Assembly (NCBI RefSeq): GCF_003863335.1
Contig: NZ_RRAZ01000026.1
Span: 1-52,768 of the forward strand
DNA length: 52,768 bases
DNA from: Falsigemmobacter faecalis
GTDB taxonomy: Bacteria; Pseudomonadota; Alphaproteobacteria; Rhodobacterales; Rhodobacteraceae
Direction: 5' to 3'
Translations under genes and position numbers: made by a program
In this document: positions 35,531-44,329 of the stretch, piece after piece
Position numbering within the stretch: position 1 is the first letter of the stretch
How the letters are laid out: every line of letters begins with the position of its first letter
The notes under the pieces: generated by a model
The model's database searches: none
The model's input: only the letters and a program-made list of their open reading frames with translations
What the model was told of the DNA's origin: nothing

Positions 35531-37012
35531 ATGTTCTCACGCTACCGCAAAGCTGCCGCCGATCGCAAAACCGAAACGCCGGCTCCGGCCCCTGGCACTC
35601 CGGCCCCGCCCGCAGCAACGCCCGCAAGCGCCGCCCCGGCAGAGGCACCGCGCCCGCCCGTGATGCCGGGCGGGATGCTGAAATCCGCCCCCCGCGCAGC
35701 GGTGCAGCCCGCACAGACCGCCGCCGCCGACAAAGAGCGCAAGCGCAAAGACCGCCTGAGCGAGCTGAAATCGGATCTGCACAAGCGCCTGCTGGAACAG
35801 CTGAACCTTGGTGCGCTGGAACATGCCTCAGAGGCCGATCTGCGCGCGGAAATCGGCAGCATCTCGACAGAAGTCCTTGGCGAAATGGCGGTCGTCCTGA
35901 GCAAGGAAGACCGCTCGCAACTGTTTCAGGAGCTTTATGACGAGGTCATGGGCCTTGGCCCGATTGAGCCTTTGCTGAAAGATGACAGCGTCAACGATAT
36001 TCTGATCAACGGCCCGCATCAGGTCTTTGTGGAACGCGCGGGCAAGCTGGAACTCTCTGATATCTCGTTCAAAGACGAAAAGCACCTGCTGCGGATCATC
36101 GACAAGATCGTCTCGGCTGTGGGGCGTCGGGTGGACGAATCGAACCCCTATGTCGACGCGCGTCTGATGGATGGCTCGCGCTTCAACGCGATGATCCCGC
36201 CGGTTGCGGTTGACGGCTCGCTGGTCTCGATCCGGAAGTTTAAGAAAGAAAAGCTGAAGATCGAAGATCTGGTCCGTTTCGGGGCCTTCACCGAAGAGAT
36301 GGCGGCCTATCTTGAGGCTGCGGTCTCAACCCGGCTGAATGTCATCGTCTCGGGCGGGACCGGCTCGGGCAAAACCACCACGCTGAACGCCCTGTCGTCT
36401 TTCATCGCCGATGATGAGCGGATCCTGACCATTGAAGATACCGCCGAACTTCAGCTGCAGCAGACCCATGTCGGCCGGATGGAAAGCCGCCCGCCGAACG
36501 TCGAAGGCAAGGGGGCGGTGACGCAGCGCGACTGTCTCAGGAACGCGCTCCGGATGCGGCCTGACCGCATCATCGTGGGCGAGACCCGCGGCGAAGAGGT
36601 CATCGACATGCTGCAGGCGATGAACACCGGCCACGATGGCTCGATGACCACGATCCACGCCAACAACGCCCGCGACGCGGTCAGCCGTCTGGAAAACATG
36701 ATCGCCATGTCGGGGATTGAAATGCCGCTGAAGGCGATGCGCAGCCAGATTGCCAGCGCTGTGAACCTGATCGTCCAGGCCTCGCGTCTGCAGGACGGCT
36801 CGCGGCGCATGACCTCGATCACCGAGATCACCGGGATGGAGGGCGACGTGATTTCCATGCAGGAGATCTTCCGCTATGAGCGCCGGGGAACCGCGCCCGA
36901 CGGTAAGATCATCGGGCGCTTCAATGCTACCGGCGTGCGCTCGGCCTATTCCGACCGGTTCAAGCAATGGGGCTATGACCTGCCGGCCTCGATCTATGAG
37001 CCGCTGCCGTGA
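35531..37012 (+). CDS. cpaF: Tad pilus assembly ATPase CpaF/TadA
   Basis: Hexameric secretion ATPase that powers pilus extension; 493 residues. After a Pro/Ala-rich N-terminal tail (1-65) and a linker helix comes the N-terminal domain with [19 protein letters not shown]. The ATPase core has Walker [10 protein letters not shown] at 275-283, an Asp box [12 protein letters not shown], Walker [10 protein letters not shown] at 346-354 and a His box MTTIHANN. Every catalytic element is intact. Starts 11 bases after cpaE. Confidence 0.95.
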   Translation: MFSRYRKAAADRKTETPAPAPGTPAPPAATPASAAPAEAPRPPVMPGGMLKSAPRAAVQPAQTAAADKERKRKDRLSELKSDLHKRLLEQLNLGALEHASEADLRAEIGSISTEVLGEMAVVLSKEDRSQLFQELYDEVMGLGPIEPLLKDDSVNDILINGPHQVFVERAGKLELSDISFKDEKHLLRIIDKIVSAVGRRVDESNPYVDARLMDGSRFNAMIPPVAVDGSLVSIRKFKKEKLKIEDLVRFGAFTEEMAAYLEAAVSTRLNVIVSGGTGSGKTTTLNALSSFIADDERILTIEDTAELQLQQTHVGRMESRPPNVEGKGAVTQRDCLRNALRMRPDRIIVGETRGEEVIDMLQAMNTGHDGSMTTIHANNARDAVSRLENMIAMSGIEMPLKAMRSQIASAVNLIVQASRLQDGSRRMTSITEITGMEGDVISMQEIFRYERRGTAPDGKIIGRFNATGVRSAYSDRFKQWGYDLPASIYEPLP

Positions 37013-37026
37013 GGAGCCTGTAAAAC

Positions 37027-37995
37027 ATGGAATTTTCCAGTGCCCCGCTGATCTACGGCCTTGTGGCCCTTGCCGTCTTTGTGCTGGTTGAGGGGCTTTA
37101 TCTGACGGTCTTTGGCAAATCGATCAGCCTTGACCGCAAGGTAAACCGCCGCCTCGCCCTGTTGGAAAAGGGCGGCTCGCGCGAGCAGGTGCTGGAGCAG
37201 CTGCGCAAAGAGATGAACCAGCATCTCAAAGCGCGCGGCATCCCGCTTTATTCGATGCTCGCAGCCAAGGCGCAAAAGGCCAATATTGCCTTTTCACCCG
37301 GTGCGCTGGTGCTGATCATGTTCGCCATGACCGGCGTGGCCTATATCGGCCTTTCGGTCGGAACTGAGGCTGAGGCCCCGGTCCGGATCGCGGTGGCTTT
37401 TCTGATCGGCTTTGGCGGGGTCTATGTCTGGATCAGCCGTAAAGCCTCGAAACGTATCGCTTTATTTGAAGAGCAACTGCCTGATGCCGTCGAGCTGATG
37501 GTGCGCTCGCTGCGGGTGGGCCATCCCTTCAACTCCTCCGTGCAGATCGTTGCGAAAGAGATCCCCGACCCCCTTGGCACCGAATTTGGCCTGATCGCCG
37601 ATGAGGCGACCTATGGGCGCGATGTCTCTGAAAGCCTTCGCGCGCTGGCTGAGCGGCTGGATCTGCAGGATCTGCGCTTTCTTGCGGTGGCGGTCTCGAT
37701 CCAGCAGCAGTCCGGCGGCAACCTTGCCGAGGTGCTGGACGGGCTGTCAAAGGTGATCCGCTCGCGGTTCAAGCTCTTTCGCCGGGTGCGCGCCATCACG
37801 GCTGAGGCCAAATGGTCGGGGATGTTCCTGTCGGGCTTTCCCATCGTTGCCATGGTGATGATCCAGATCATCAAGCCTGATTATTACGACGGCGTGAAGG
37901 ACACGCCGATTTTCATTCCGGTGGCCATGGTGGTCGGCGTTTTTCTGATCATCAACGTGATCTACATGAAGATCATGGTTAACATTAAGGTCTGA
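37027..37995 (+). CDS. tadB: Tad inner-membrane platform protein TadB
   Basis: Polytopic inner-membrane protein of the type II secretion F (T2SF) family, 322 residues, which with TadC forms the platform rotated or pushed by CpaF. Hydrophobic segments at the N-terminus (about 8-28), at about 95-135 and near the C-terminus. The T2SF core includes EEQLPDAVELMVRSLRVGHP and QQQSGGNLAEVLDGLSKVIR. Fourteen bases separate it from cpaF and five from tadC. Confidence 0.93.
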   Translation: MEFSSAPLIYGLVALAVFVLVEGLYLTVFGKSISLDRKVNRRLALLEKGGSREQVLEQLRKEMNQHLKARGIPLYSMLAAKAQKANIAFSPGALVLIMFAMTGVAYIGLSVGTEAEAPVRIAVAFLIGFGGVYVWISRKASKRIALFEEQLPDAVELMVRSLRVGHPFNSSVQIVAKEIPDPLGTEFGLIADEATYGRDVSESLRALAERLDLQDLRFLAVAVSIQQQSGGNLAEVLDGLSKVIRSRFKLFRRVRAITAEAKWSGMFLSGFPIVAMVMIQIIKPDYYDGVKDTPIFIPVAMVVGVFLIINVIYMKIMVNIKV

Positions 37996-37999
37996 CGCC

Positions 38000-38974
38000 A
38001 TGGATGAGCCCTCCTCCCTGATGGCCACGCTGCAAGGCGCGCTCGGACCCGCCGGGCCGGTTCTGCTGGCAGGCTTCCTTGGCCTCGTGCTGATCGCCCT
38101 GGCGCTGCCGGCCATGCTGAAACGGCGCGAGGATCCCCTCGACAAGCTGAAGCGGGAGACCAGCACCCGCGCGCGCTCCGACCAGAGCAAGGCGCTGCGC
38201 ACCTCAGATTACAGTGACAAGCTGCAGCGCTTTGCCCAGTTCCTCGAGCCCGCAAAAGCCGAGGAAATGTCGGCCGCGCGGCTGAAGATGATGCAGGCGG
38301 GCTACCGCGGCCGCAATTCGGTGCGCAGCTATCACGCGGCGCAATTCGTGCTGGGCCTGTCGCTTCTGGTGATCGGCGTGCTGTGGGTCCTGCTGACCAC
38401 AGAGGGAGAGATGGATACCCAGGAGCTGCTTTTGAAAGGCATGTTGCCGGGGGTTCTGGGCTATTACACGCCGGTCTACTGGGTGCAGCGGCGCGTGCAG
38501 ATGCGCCGCGAAGAGATGATCAACGGCTTTCCCGACAGCCTTGATATGATGCTGGTCTGCGTCGAAGCCGGGCAGTCGCTCGATCAGTCGATCATTCGGG
38601 TGGCGAAAGAAATCCGCGCCGGATATCCGGCACTTGGCGAAGAATTTGAGATCGTGGCCCAGGAGATCAAGGCCGGCAAGGAACGCGCGCAGGTCATGCG
38701 TGACCTCGGTGAGCGCTCGGGCGTGCCTGATATTGCCTCTTTCGTCACCACCATGGTGCAATCGGCGACCTTCGGCACCTCGATCGCAGAGGCGCTGCGG
38801 ATCTATGCCTCTGAGATGCGCGACAAGCGCGTCATGCGCGCCGAGGAAAAGGCCAACGTTCTGCCGACCAAGCTGACGCTCGGCACGATGCTCTTTACCG
38901 TCCCGCCTTTGATGATCATTCTGATCGGGCCCTCGATCTATGGTATTGTGACCACGCTTGGCTCTCTCAGGTGA
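38000..38974 (+). CDS. tadC: Tad inner-membrane platform protein TadC
   Basis: Second T2SF-family platform protein, 324 residues, paralogous to TadB. It has the family core GFPDSLDMMLVCVEAGQSLD and, near the end, AEEKANVLPTKLTLGTMLFT followed by a C-terminal membrane helix. Seen with TadB and the ATPase, the function is secure. The final codons contain the ribosome-binding site of the next gene. Confidence 0.93.
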   Translation: MDEPSSLMATLQGALGPAGPVLLAGFLGLVLIALALPAMLKRREDPLDKLKRETSTRARSDQSKALRTSDYSDKLQRFAQFLEPAKAEEMSAARLKMMQAGYRGRNSVRSYHAAQFVLGLSLLVIGVLWVLLTTEGEMDTQELLLKGMLPGVLGYYTPVYWVQRRVQMRREEMINGFPDSLDMMLVCVEAGQSLDQSIIRVAKEIRAGYPALGEEFEIVAQEIKAGKERAQVMRDLGERSGVPDIASFVTTMVQSATFGTSIAEALRIYASEMRDKRVMRAEEKANVLPTKLTLGTMLFTVPPLMIILIGPSIYGIVTTLGSLR

Positions 38975-38978
38975 CCTC

Positions 38979-39533
38979 TTGATCCGACTGCGATTTCTGC
39001 CCGTCCTCGCCCTTGGCCTTACCCTTTCGGGCTGCGGGCTGGCGGGGGGGAACAGCCCTGACACCACGCCGGGCCTTGATGCGCGCGGCCGTGCGGTTGA
39101 CGGGCTGACCGTCGGCCACCGCCTGCAGGAAGCCGGAGAGCACGAACTGGCGCTGCGGGCTTACTACCGCGCCGCGGCGGCGCAGGGCGCGACGGCGGAT
39201 GTCCTTTCCGCCATCGGATCCGCCAATCTGTCGCTGGGCCGTCTGGGTCAGGCCGAAAATATCCTGCGCCGCGCGCTTGAGCAGGAGCCCGACTTCGTCC
39301 CCGCCCTGAACAATCTTGGCGTCGTTCTGATGGAAAAGGGCGAGACCGGAGAGGCCGCCCGCACCTTCCAGAAGGCCTTCGCGCTCGACAGTGGCAAAAC
39401 AGACGCCATCCGCGAAAACCTGAGACTGGCCCTCGCCCGCTCCGGCCCGGAGCGTTATTCTGAGCCGGAAGAGGCGAAGGGGTTCGCGCTGCTGCGGCAG
39501 GGACAGGGGAGTTATCTCCTCGTCACCAGATAA
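38979..39533 (+). CDS. tadD: TPR lipoprotein TadD-like
   Basis: A 184-residue lipoprotein: signal MIRLRFLPVLALGLTLSGC with the lipidated Cys at 19. About three tetratricopeptide repeats follow (ELALRAYYRAAAAQGA, LGRLGQAENILRRALEQEPD, KGETGEAARTFQKAFALDSG). TadD-type proteins help assemble or stabilise the secretin. Start: TTG 38979 has AGGTGA five bases upstream, lying in the end of tadC; an earlier in-frame TTG (38958) would lengthen the signal peptide unnaturally. Confidence 0.85.
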   Translation: MIRLRFLPVLALGLTLSGCGLAGGNSPDTTPGLDARGRAVDGLTVGHRLQEAGEHELALRAYYRAAAAQGATADVLSAIGSANLSLGRLGQAENILRRALEQEPDFVPALNNLGVVLMEKGETGEAARTFQKAFALDSGKTDAIRENLRLALARSGPERYSEPEEAKGFALLRQGQGSYLLVTR

Positions 39534-39574
39534 GCCGATGCGCGGACCGGGTGAGCAGTAAAAAGGGACGCAAA

Positions 39575-40429
39575 ATGCGCCAGTCGTCAGTGGTGATCGC
39601 GCTCTGCTTTGCAGGGTTCGTGCTCTCGGGGTGTGGCCGGGGCGGCAATGATGTGGATCAGGCCCTGAAAGATATGACGGCGGTGGATGAGAACAATCTC
39701 TCTGACGTCATGCTGACTGTGGCCGACCCGCGCGAAGCGGTGAGTTATTTCACCCGGGCGCTGGCGGAAAATCCGGGCCGCATTGATGTCCGCCGCAACC
39801 TCGCCAAAGCGCATCTGCGCGCGGGCCAGGCGCCCGAGGCCGCGAAGCTCTTTGAGGCCCTGGCCAATGCCCCCGAAGGTCTGGCCGATGACCGGGTCAA
39901 CCTCGCAGAGGCCCATATCCGCGCCAATGACTGGAAGCGGGCCGAGGCCGTGCTGAATTCGATCCCCCCCACCCATGAGACGTTCCAGCGCTACCGCCTG
40001 GAGGCCATGGTGGCCGATGCCAATAAGAACTGGAAAAAGGCCGACAGCTTTTATGAGATCGCCTCAGGCCTGACCGACCGCCCGGCGGGGGTGTTGAACA
40101 ACTGGGGTTACTCAAAATTGACGCGTGCGGATTACAAAGGGGCAGAGAAGCTCTTTGTGGATGCGCTGCGCTATGATCCAAAGCTCTTTACCGCCAAAAA
40201 CAACCTCGTTATGGCACGCGGCGCGCAGCGGAAATATGATCTGCCGGTGGTGGAGATGACCCAGACCGAGCGGGCGGAACTGCTGCACACCATGGCGCTG
40301 ACCGCGATCAAGGCGGGCGATGTGCGCACCGGGCGCGGCTTGCTGCAGGAAGCGGTTGAGACCCATCCGCAGCATTTCGACGCCGCCTCCCGCGCCCTGC
40401 GTGCTCTGGAAGGGACTGTAAAACAATGA
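39575..40429 (+). CDS. Second TPR lipoprotein of the Tad locus
   Basis: A 284-residue lipoprotein beginning MRQSSVVIALCFAGFVLSGC, lipidated Cys at 20. Several TPR motifs are visible (ALAENPGRIDVRRNLAKAHL, RAGQAPEAAKLFEALANAPE, ADYKGAEKLFVDALRYDP). It resembles tadD in layout and is probably a duplicated, diverged partner. ATG 39575 has AAGGGA upstream; an earlier GTG would add charged residues before the signal. Its stop overlaps the cpaA start (ATGA). Confidence 0.85.
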   Translation: MRQSSVVIALCFAGFVLSGCGRGGNDVDQALKDMTAVDENNLSDVMLTVADPREAVSYFTRALAENPGRIDVRRNLAKAHLRAGQAPEAAKLFEALANAPEGLADDRVNLAEAHIRANDWKRAEAVLNSIPPTHETFQRYRLEAMVADANKNWKKADSFYEIASGLTDRPAGVLNNWGYSKLTRADYKGAEKLFVDALRYDPKLFTAKNNLVMARGAQRKYDLPVVEMTQTERAELLHTMALTAIKAGDVRTGRGLLQEAVETHPQHFDAASRALRALEGTVKQ

Positions 40430-40920
40430 CCTTCGCCACGACCGCGACCGAAGCCCTGTGGTTTTTGCCCTTTGTGGCCCCCGTCGCCTTCTACGTCGCC
40501 TGGAGCGATATGGCGGCGATGAAGATCCCCAATAAGGCGGTTCTGGCGCTGCTGGTGGTCTATGCGGTGATCGGGCTGATCGCCCTGCCCGTCACCGATT
40601 ACGCCTGGCGCTGGCTGCATTTCGGGGTGGTGCTGGTGATCGGTTTCGGGCTGACCATGCTGGGGGCCATGGGCGGGGGGGATGCGAAATTCGGCGCGGC
40701 CATGGCGCCCTTCATTGCGCTGGCCGATCTGAAGGGGTTTTTGCTGATCTTTTCGGCCTCGCTGCTGGCGGCCTTTGCGGCGCATCGTCTGGCGCGCTCC
40801 ATCCCGGCGTTGCGCGCCCTGGCCCCCACCTGGGTCTCCTGGAGCAGCCCGAAGTTTCCCATGGGCCTCGCGCTGGCGGCCTCGCTGATGATCTATCTGG
40901 GGCTGGCGGCAGCGCAGTAA
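40426..40920 (+). CDS. cpaA: Prepilin peptidase CpaA/TadV
   Basis: Inner-membrane aspartic protease that trims the Flp prepilin leader; 164 residues, about five membrane helices. The two catalytic aspartates of the GxGD family are Asp28 (AWSDMAAMKIPN) and Asp86 (MGGGDAKFG). It is at the end of the assembly unit rather than beside flp, and its substrate pilin is not in the window. Starts with a four-base overlap with the TPR gene. Confidence 0.92.
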   Translation: MTFATTATEALWFLPFVAPVAFYVAWSDMAAMKIPNKAVLALLVVYAVIGLIALPVTDYAWRWLHFGVVLVIGFGLTMLGAMGGGDAKFGAAMAPFIALADLKGFLLIFSASLLAAFAAHRLARSIPALRALAPTWVSWSSPKFPMGLALAASLMIYLGLAAAQ

Positions 40921-40923
40921 GAA

Positions 40924-40945
40924 AAAGGGCCCCCCGGGGCCCTTA
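40924..40945. terminator. Bidirectional terminator-like hairpin
   Basis: AGGGCCCC-CC-GGGGCCCT, preceded by GAAAAA on the plus strand. Read on the minus strand it ends in TTTTTC, so it is a better terminator for the HNH gene, whose stop codon it overlaps, than for cpaA. Confidence 0.75.
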
Positions 40946-41944
40946 CTTCGCTTCCCTGCGGGTGAGCAGCGCCTGAAGTTCATTCAGCGTCAGCGTGGTC
41001 TCGCCCCGGTGGATCATCGCATGGCAGTTCGGGCAGACCGGCACCAGATCGCGCGGCGGCTCAACGCCGCTTTGATGGTGGAAATGCATGAAGCCTTCGC
41101 CGCGCGCGCCATAGGTTTTGCCGAAATCCATCCCGCAGCCCTGACAGGCAAGACGCCCCTCGGCCACGGCACGCCAGGCTTTCTCCGCAGAGGCCCTGGC
41201 GACCGGATCGCGCTCACGCATCGAGCGGGTGATCTGGCGCTCCGCGCCCTCAAACCCGGCGGGAAGCTGGTCCATGCTTTCGGGGTTTTCTGCCAGATCG
41301 GCCGCGCCCTGATCGGGGCCCGGCACGCTGAACCCAGCACGGCGCAGACGATCACGGGCAAAGGCCGCGCTGAAACCGCCACCATGGCTGGCTTCAACCG
41401 CCACACCCCAGACCGCTTTGACAGGGATCAGATCGGGCTGCTCGGGATGGCGCACGAACCAGTGCCGCTCGCCGTGAAAGCCCTCGGGCACGCCCTCTTT
41501 AAGGATGCGGTCCATGACCTCGCGCAGCTTTGCGGCATCAGGCTCCGGCGGGCGCGGCTTCAATCCGTCCTCCCCATCGGGGGCAAGCCAGAAGATCAGC
41601 TCTTCCTCGCGCTCGGCCTCAAGGCGGATGCGGCGGCGGCTGCACTGCGCCGAAAGCGCGCTGAGGATCAGATCGAAGCCTTCCTCGCCATGCGCAATGC
41701 GCATCCAGCCCGCCTCAATCAGCTCATCGCTCAGCGAGGGAGCGGCGCTTTCTTCCTCGGCCTCGGCCTCAACATCGCCACCGCGCGCCAGCAGCATCGA
41801 CCAGCCCAGCGGCTCAATCAGCAGACCATTGGCATCGGCGAGGCAGGCGAATTCCACCGCCCCCGCCAGATGCGTATTATAGCCCCGCACATCGCGGCGC
41901 CCGAATGTCCGGTGCTCACGAATGCCCCGGGCAAGGTCGATCAT
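40943..41944 (-). CDS. HNH endonuclease domain protein
   Basis: A 333-residue protein with a C-terminal HNH nuclease-like module: a zinc pair CQGCGMDFG, then HFHHQSGVEPPRDLVPVCPN followed by CHAMIHRG, with the His-His, Asn and final His of the fold and a second Cys pair. This resembles McrA-type and orphan HNH proteins. The N-terminal two thirds (acidic, EAEAEEESAAP and EAEREEELIFWL) are not recognised. ATG 41944 has GGAGG seven bases upstream; GTG 41950 overlaps the pepF stop and is an alternative. No methyltransferase partner is nearby, so restriction is not implied. A DNA-repair or housekeeping nuclease role is equally possible. Confidence 0.8.
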   Translation of the reverse strand: MIDLARGIREHRTFGRRDVRGYNTHLAGAVEFACLADANGLLIEPLGWSMLLARGGDVEAEAEEESAAPSLSDELIEAGWMRIAHGEEGFDLILSALSAQCSRRRIRLEAEREEELIFWLAPDGEDGLKPRPPEPDAAKLREVMDRILKEGVPEGFHGERHWFVRHPEQPDLIPVKAVWGVAVEASHGGGFSAAFARDRLRRAGFSVPGPDQGAADLAENPESMDQLPAGFEGAERQITRSMRERDPVARASAEKAWRAVAEGRLACQGCGMDFGKTYGARGEGFMHFHHQSGVEPPRDLVPVCPNCHAMIHRGETTLTLNELQALLTRREAK

Positions 41945-41946
41945 AT

Positions 41947-43782
41947 TCACGCCTCCATCGCCTCCAGCTCGTCGATGAAGCCTGCAATCATGCTCAGGCC
42001 CTTGTCCCAGAACGCCGGGTCCGAAAGATCAAGGCCGAAGGGCGCCAGCAGATCCTTGTGATGCTTCGAGCCACCGGCCTTCAGCATCTCAAAATACTTC
42101 TCTTCAAACTCCGGCAGACCATCGGCGTAAGCGGCATAAAGCGCGTTCACCAGGCCATCGCCGAAGGCATAGGCATAGACGTAGAAGGGCGAATGCACGA
42201 AATGCGGCACATAGGACCAGAAGGTCTCATAGCCGTCCATGAAGACGAAGGCATCGCCAAGGCTTTCGGCCTGAACCGACATCCAGAGCGCGTTGATGCC
42301 ATCGGGCGTCAGTTCGCCATCGGCGCGGGCGGCGTGCAGTTTGCACTCAAAATCATAAAAGGCGATCTGGCGGACCACCGTGTTGATCATATCCTCAACC
42401 TTGCCCGCGAGCAGGGTCTTGCGCTCTGCCGGGGTTTTGGCACCGTCAAGCAGCTTGCGGAAGGTCAGCATCTCGCCAAAGACCGAAGCGGTTTCCGCAA
42501 GCGTCAGCGGGGTTGACGACAGCATCTCGCCCTGGCCCGCCGCCAGCACCTGGTGGACGCCGTGGCCAAGTTCATGGGCCAGCGTCATCACATCGCGCGG
42601 TTTGCCGAGGTAGTTCAGCATGACATAGGGGTGGACCGTGGTGACGGTCGGATGCGCAAAGGCCCCCGGCGCTTTCCCGGCTTTCACCCCCGCATCAATC
42701 CAGCCCTTTTTGAAGAAAGGCTCAGCGAGATCGGCCATGCGCGGATCAAAAGCGCCATAGGCCTCCATGACGGTCTTCTCCGCCTCTTCCCAGGAGACGA
42801 CTTTCGGCGTCTCGCTCGGCAGCGGTGCGTTGCGGTCCCAGACCTGCAGCTTCTCCAGCCCCATCCATTTCGCCTTCAGGCGGTAATAGCGGTGCGAGAG
42901 TTTCGGATAGGCCGCGACCACGGCATTGCGCAGCGCCTCAACCACCTCAGGCTCAACGTGGTTTGAGAGGTGCCGGGCATGCTGGGGGGTCGGCATTTTG
43001 CGCCAGCGGTCGTCGATCTCTTTTTCTTTCGCCAGCGTGTTATGCACCCGGGCAAAGAGTTTGATGTTTTTGTCAAAGACCGCCGCCAGCGCCTTTGCCG
43101 CCGCTTCGCGTTTACTGCGGTCGGGGTCGGTCATCAGGTTCAGCGTGGCTTCAAGGTTCAGCTCATCTTCTTCAAACGGCAGTTTGAAGGTGAGGCCCGC
43201 CATGGTCTCATCAAAAAGCTTGTTCCAGGCCGAAGCGCCCACCACCGAGGCGTCGTGCAGAAACTTCTCCAGCTCATCCGAGAGCTGGTGCGGGCGCATG
43301 GCGCGCATCCGCTCAAAGACCGGCTTATAGCGGGCGAGACCCTCGTTTTCCGCCAGACGGGCGTTCAGCGCCGCATCTTCGAGGCGGTTGAATTCCAGCG
43401 AGAAGAAGACCAGCGGCGTGGTGGCATCGGTGATGCGCTCCTGCACGGCTGAGATGAACTGCGCACGCTCAGAGTCCATGGTGTTTTGATAATAGCGCAG
43501 CCCCGCAAAGGACATCAGCCGGCCGGCGATCACATCGATCTCTTCATAGCGCTGCACGCAGGCCAGCAGGCCCGCCGCATCAAGGCTGTGAAGCTTGCCT
43601 TCGTAATCGCCAGCAAAGGCCGCAGCCTCTTCGTCGAGCCAGTCGAGATCGCGGGCCAGTTCCGGCGCATCCTCTGAGGTATAGAGGTCGCTCAGATCCC
43701 ATTCGGGCAGATTGCCGAAGCCACCAGCCCCCTTCGCTCCGGTCGTGGCATCAAAGGCGGGGCGCGGGAAAGAACGGGTCAT
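41947..43782 (-). CDS. pepF: Oligoendopeptidase F
   Basis: Cytoplasmic M3-family zinc metallopeptidase that cleaves short peptides; 611 residues, the usual length. The zinc-binding HELGH is at 403-407 (TLAHELGHGVHQVL), with the third ligand Glu in LTLAETASVFGEM. The N-terminal helical domain carries NLPEWDLSDLY, a common start of the family. It lies between the FtsB-like gene and the HNH gene on the same strand; the HNH gene may be translationally coupled to it. An 11-bp inverted repeat lies in its leader. Confidence 0.93.
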   Translation of the reverse strand: MTRSFPRPAFDATTGAKGAGGFGNLPEWDLSDLYTSEDAPELARDLDWLDEEAAAFAGDYEGKLHSLDAAGLLACVQRYEEIDVIAGRLMSFAGLRYYQNTMDSERAQFISAVQERITDATTPLVFFSLEFNRLEDAALNARLAENEGLARYKPVFERMRAMRPHQLSDELEKFLHDASVVGASAWNKLFDETMAGLTFKLPFEEDELNLEATLNLMTDPDRSKREAAAKALAAVFDKNIKLFARVHNTLAKEKEIDDRWRKMPTPQHARHLSNHVEPEVVEALRNAVVAAYPKLSHRYYRLKAKWMGLEKLQVWDRNAPLPSETPKVVSWEEAEKTVMEAYGAFDPRMADLAEPFFKKGWIDAGVKAGKAPGAFAHPTVTTVHPYVMLNYLGKPRDVMTLAHELGHGVHQVLAAGQGEMLSSTPLTLAETASVFGEMLTFRKLLDGAKTPAERKTLLAGKVEDMINTVVRQIAFYDFECKLHAARADGELTPDGINALWMSVQAESLGDAFVFMDGYETFWSYVPHFVHSPFYVYAYAFGDGLVNALYAAYADGLPEFEEKYFEMLKAGGSKHHKDLLAPFGLDLSDPAFWDKGLSMIAGFIDELEAMEA

Positions 43783-43797
43783 GGAAGCCTCTCAAGC

Positions 43798-43840
43798 GTT
43801 GCACCCCGAATACATAAGAGGACCGCCCCCGGGGTGCAAC
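43798..43840. repeat. 11-bp inverted repeat in the pepF leader
   Basis: GTTGCACCCCG (43798-43808) and its exact complement CGGGGTGCAAC (43830-43840) flank a 21-base spacer. It lies 16 bases before the pepF start on the minus strand. No T-tract follows, so it looks more like an operator or a 5' leader hairpin than a terminator. Confidence 0.6.
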
Positions 43841-43872
43841 GGCGGCCTCTTCCGGTTCGCAAGAACGGCGGT

Positions 43873-44175
43873 TTACTGAACAACAACCTCATCGGCGCGC
43901 AGATAGCCCAGCACGACCCGCGCCCGCTCATCCAGCAGGTCGAGATCCAGGTGGGTATCGGAAAGCCGTTCGGTCAGGTTTTGCATCCGCGCCAGCTCTG
44001 CCTCAAGTTCGGCCTTGCGAACTTCGAGTTTTGCGATGTCGGCGGAGATCTGAACCCGGCGGAAGATCCCGTGATCTCCCTGCATCGCCGCGAAGGCGAA
44101 GTAACCCGAAATGGCCACAGCACACATCATCCAGAGTGCTGTGGCCACGGGTGGGCTGGAATGAGTGCCTGTCAT
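43873..44175 (-). CDS. FtsB/DivIC-family septum formation initiator
   Basis: A 100-residue bitopic membrane protein of the FtsB/DivIC family. A membrane helix (about 12-32, ALWMMCAVAISGYFAFAA) is followed by a coiled coil (AKLEVRKAELEAELARMQNL) and a periplasmic tail with LDLLDERARVVLGY, the conserved segment of the family. Such proteins bridge FtsL and FtsQ in the divisome. ATG 44175 has GAGGCAG upstream; GTG 44187 is the alternative. It is not beside its usual alphaproteobacterial neighbours (pdhA or eno). Confidence 0.85.
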   Translation of the reverse strand: MTGTHSSPPVATALWMMCAVAISGYFAFAAMQGDHGIFRRVQISADIAKLEVRKAELEAELARMQNLTERLSDTHLDLDLLDERARVVLGYLRADEVVVQ

Positions 44176-44329
44176 GGTCTGCCTCACAGGGGTCTTTTCG
44201 CCCCTTGTGCTGATGTTATGGCACAGGTGATTCGCAATGTGAATCCCTCTGATTCGCCGCTGGGTAGTTTTTTTCGCCTATTTGCAGAATCACACCCGTA
44301 AAGGATGCTCTTTTGCGGGAGGACTGATC

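Noticed and set aside
40943-41944. Restriction-modification system
   Set aside because: The HNH protein has no methyltransferase or specificity partner nearby; orphan HNH proteins are common.
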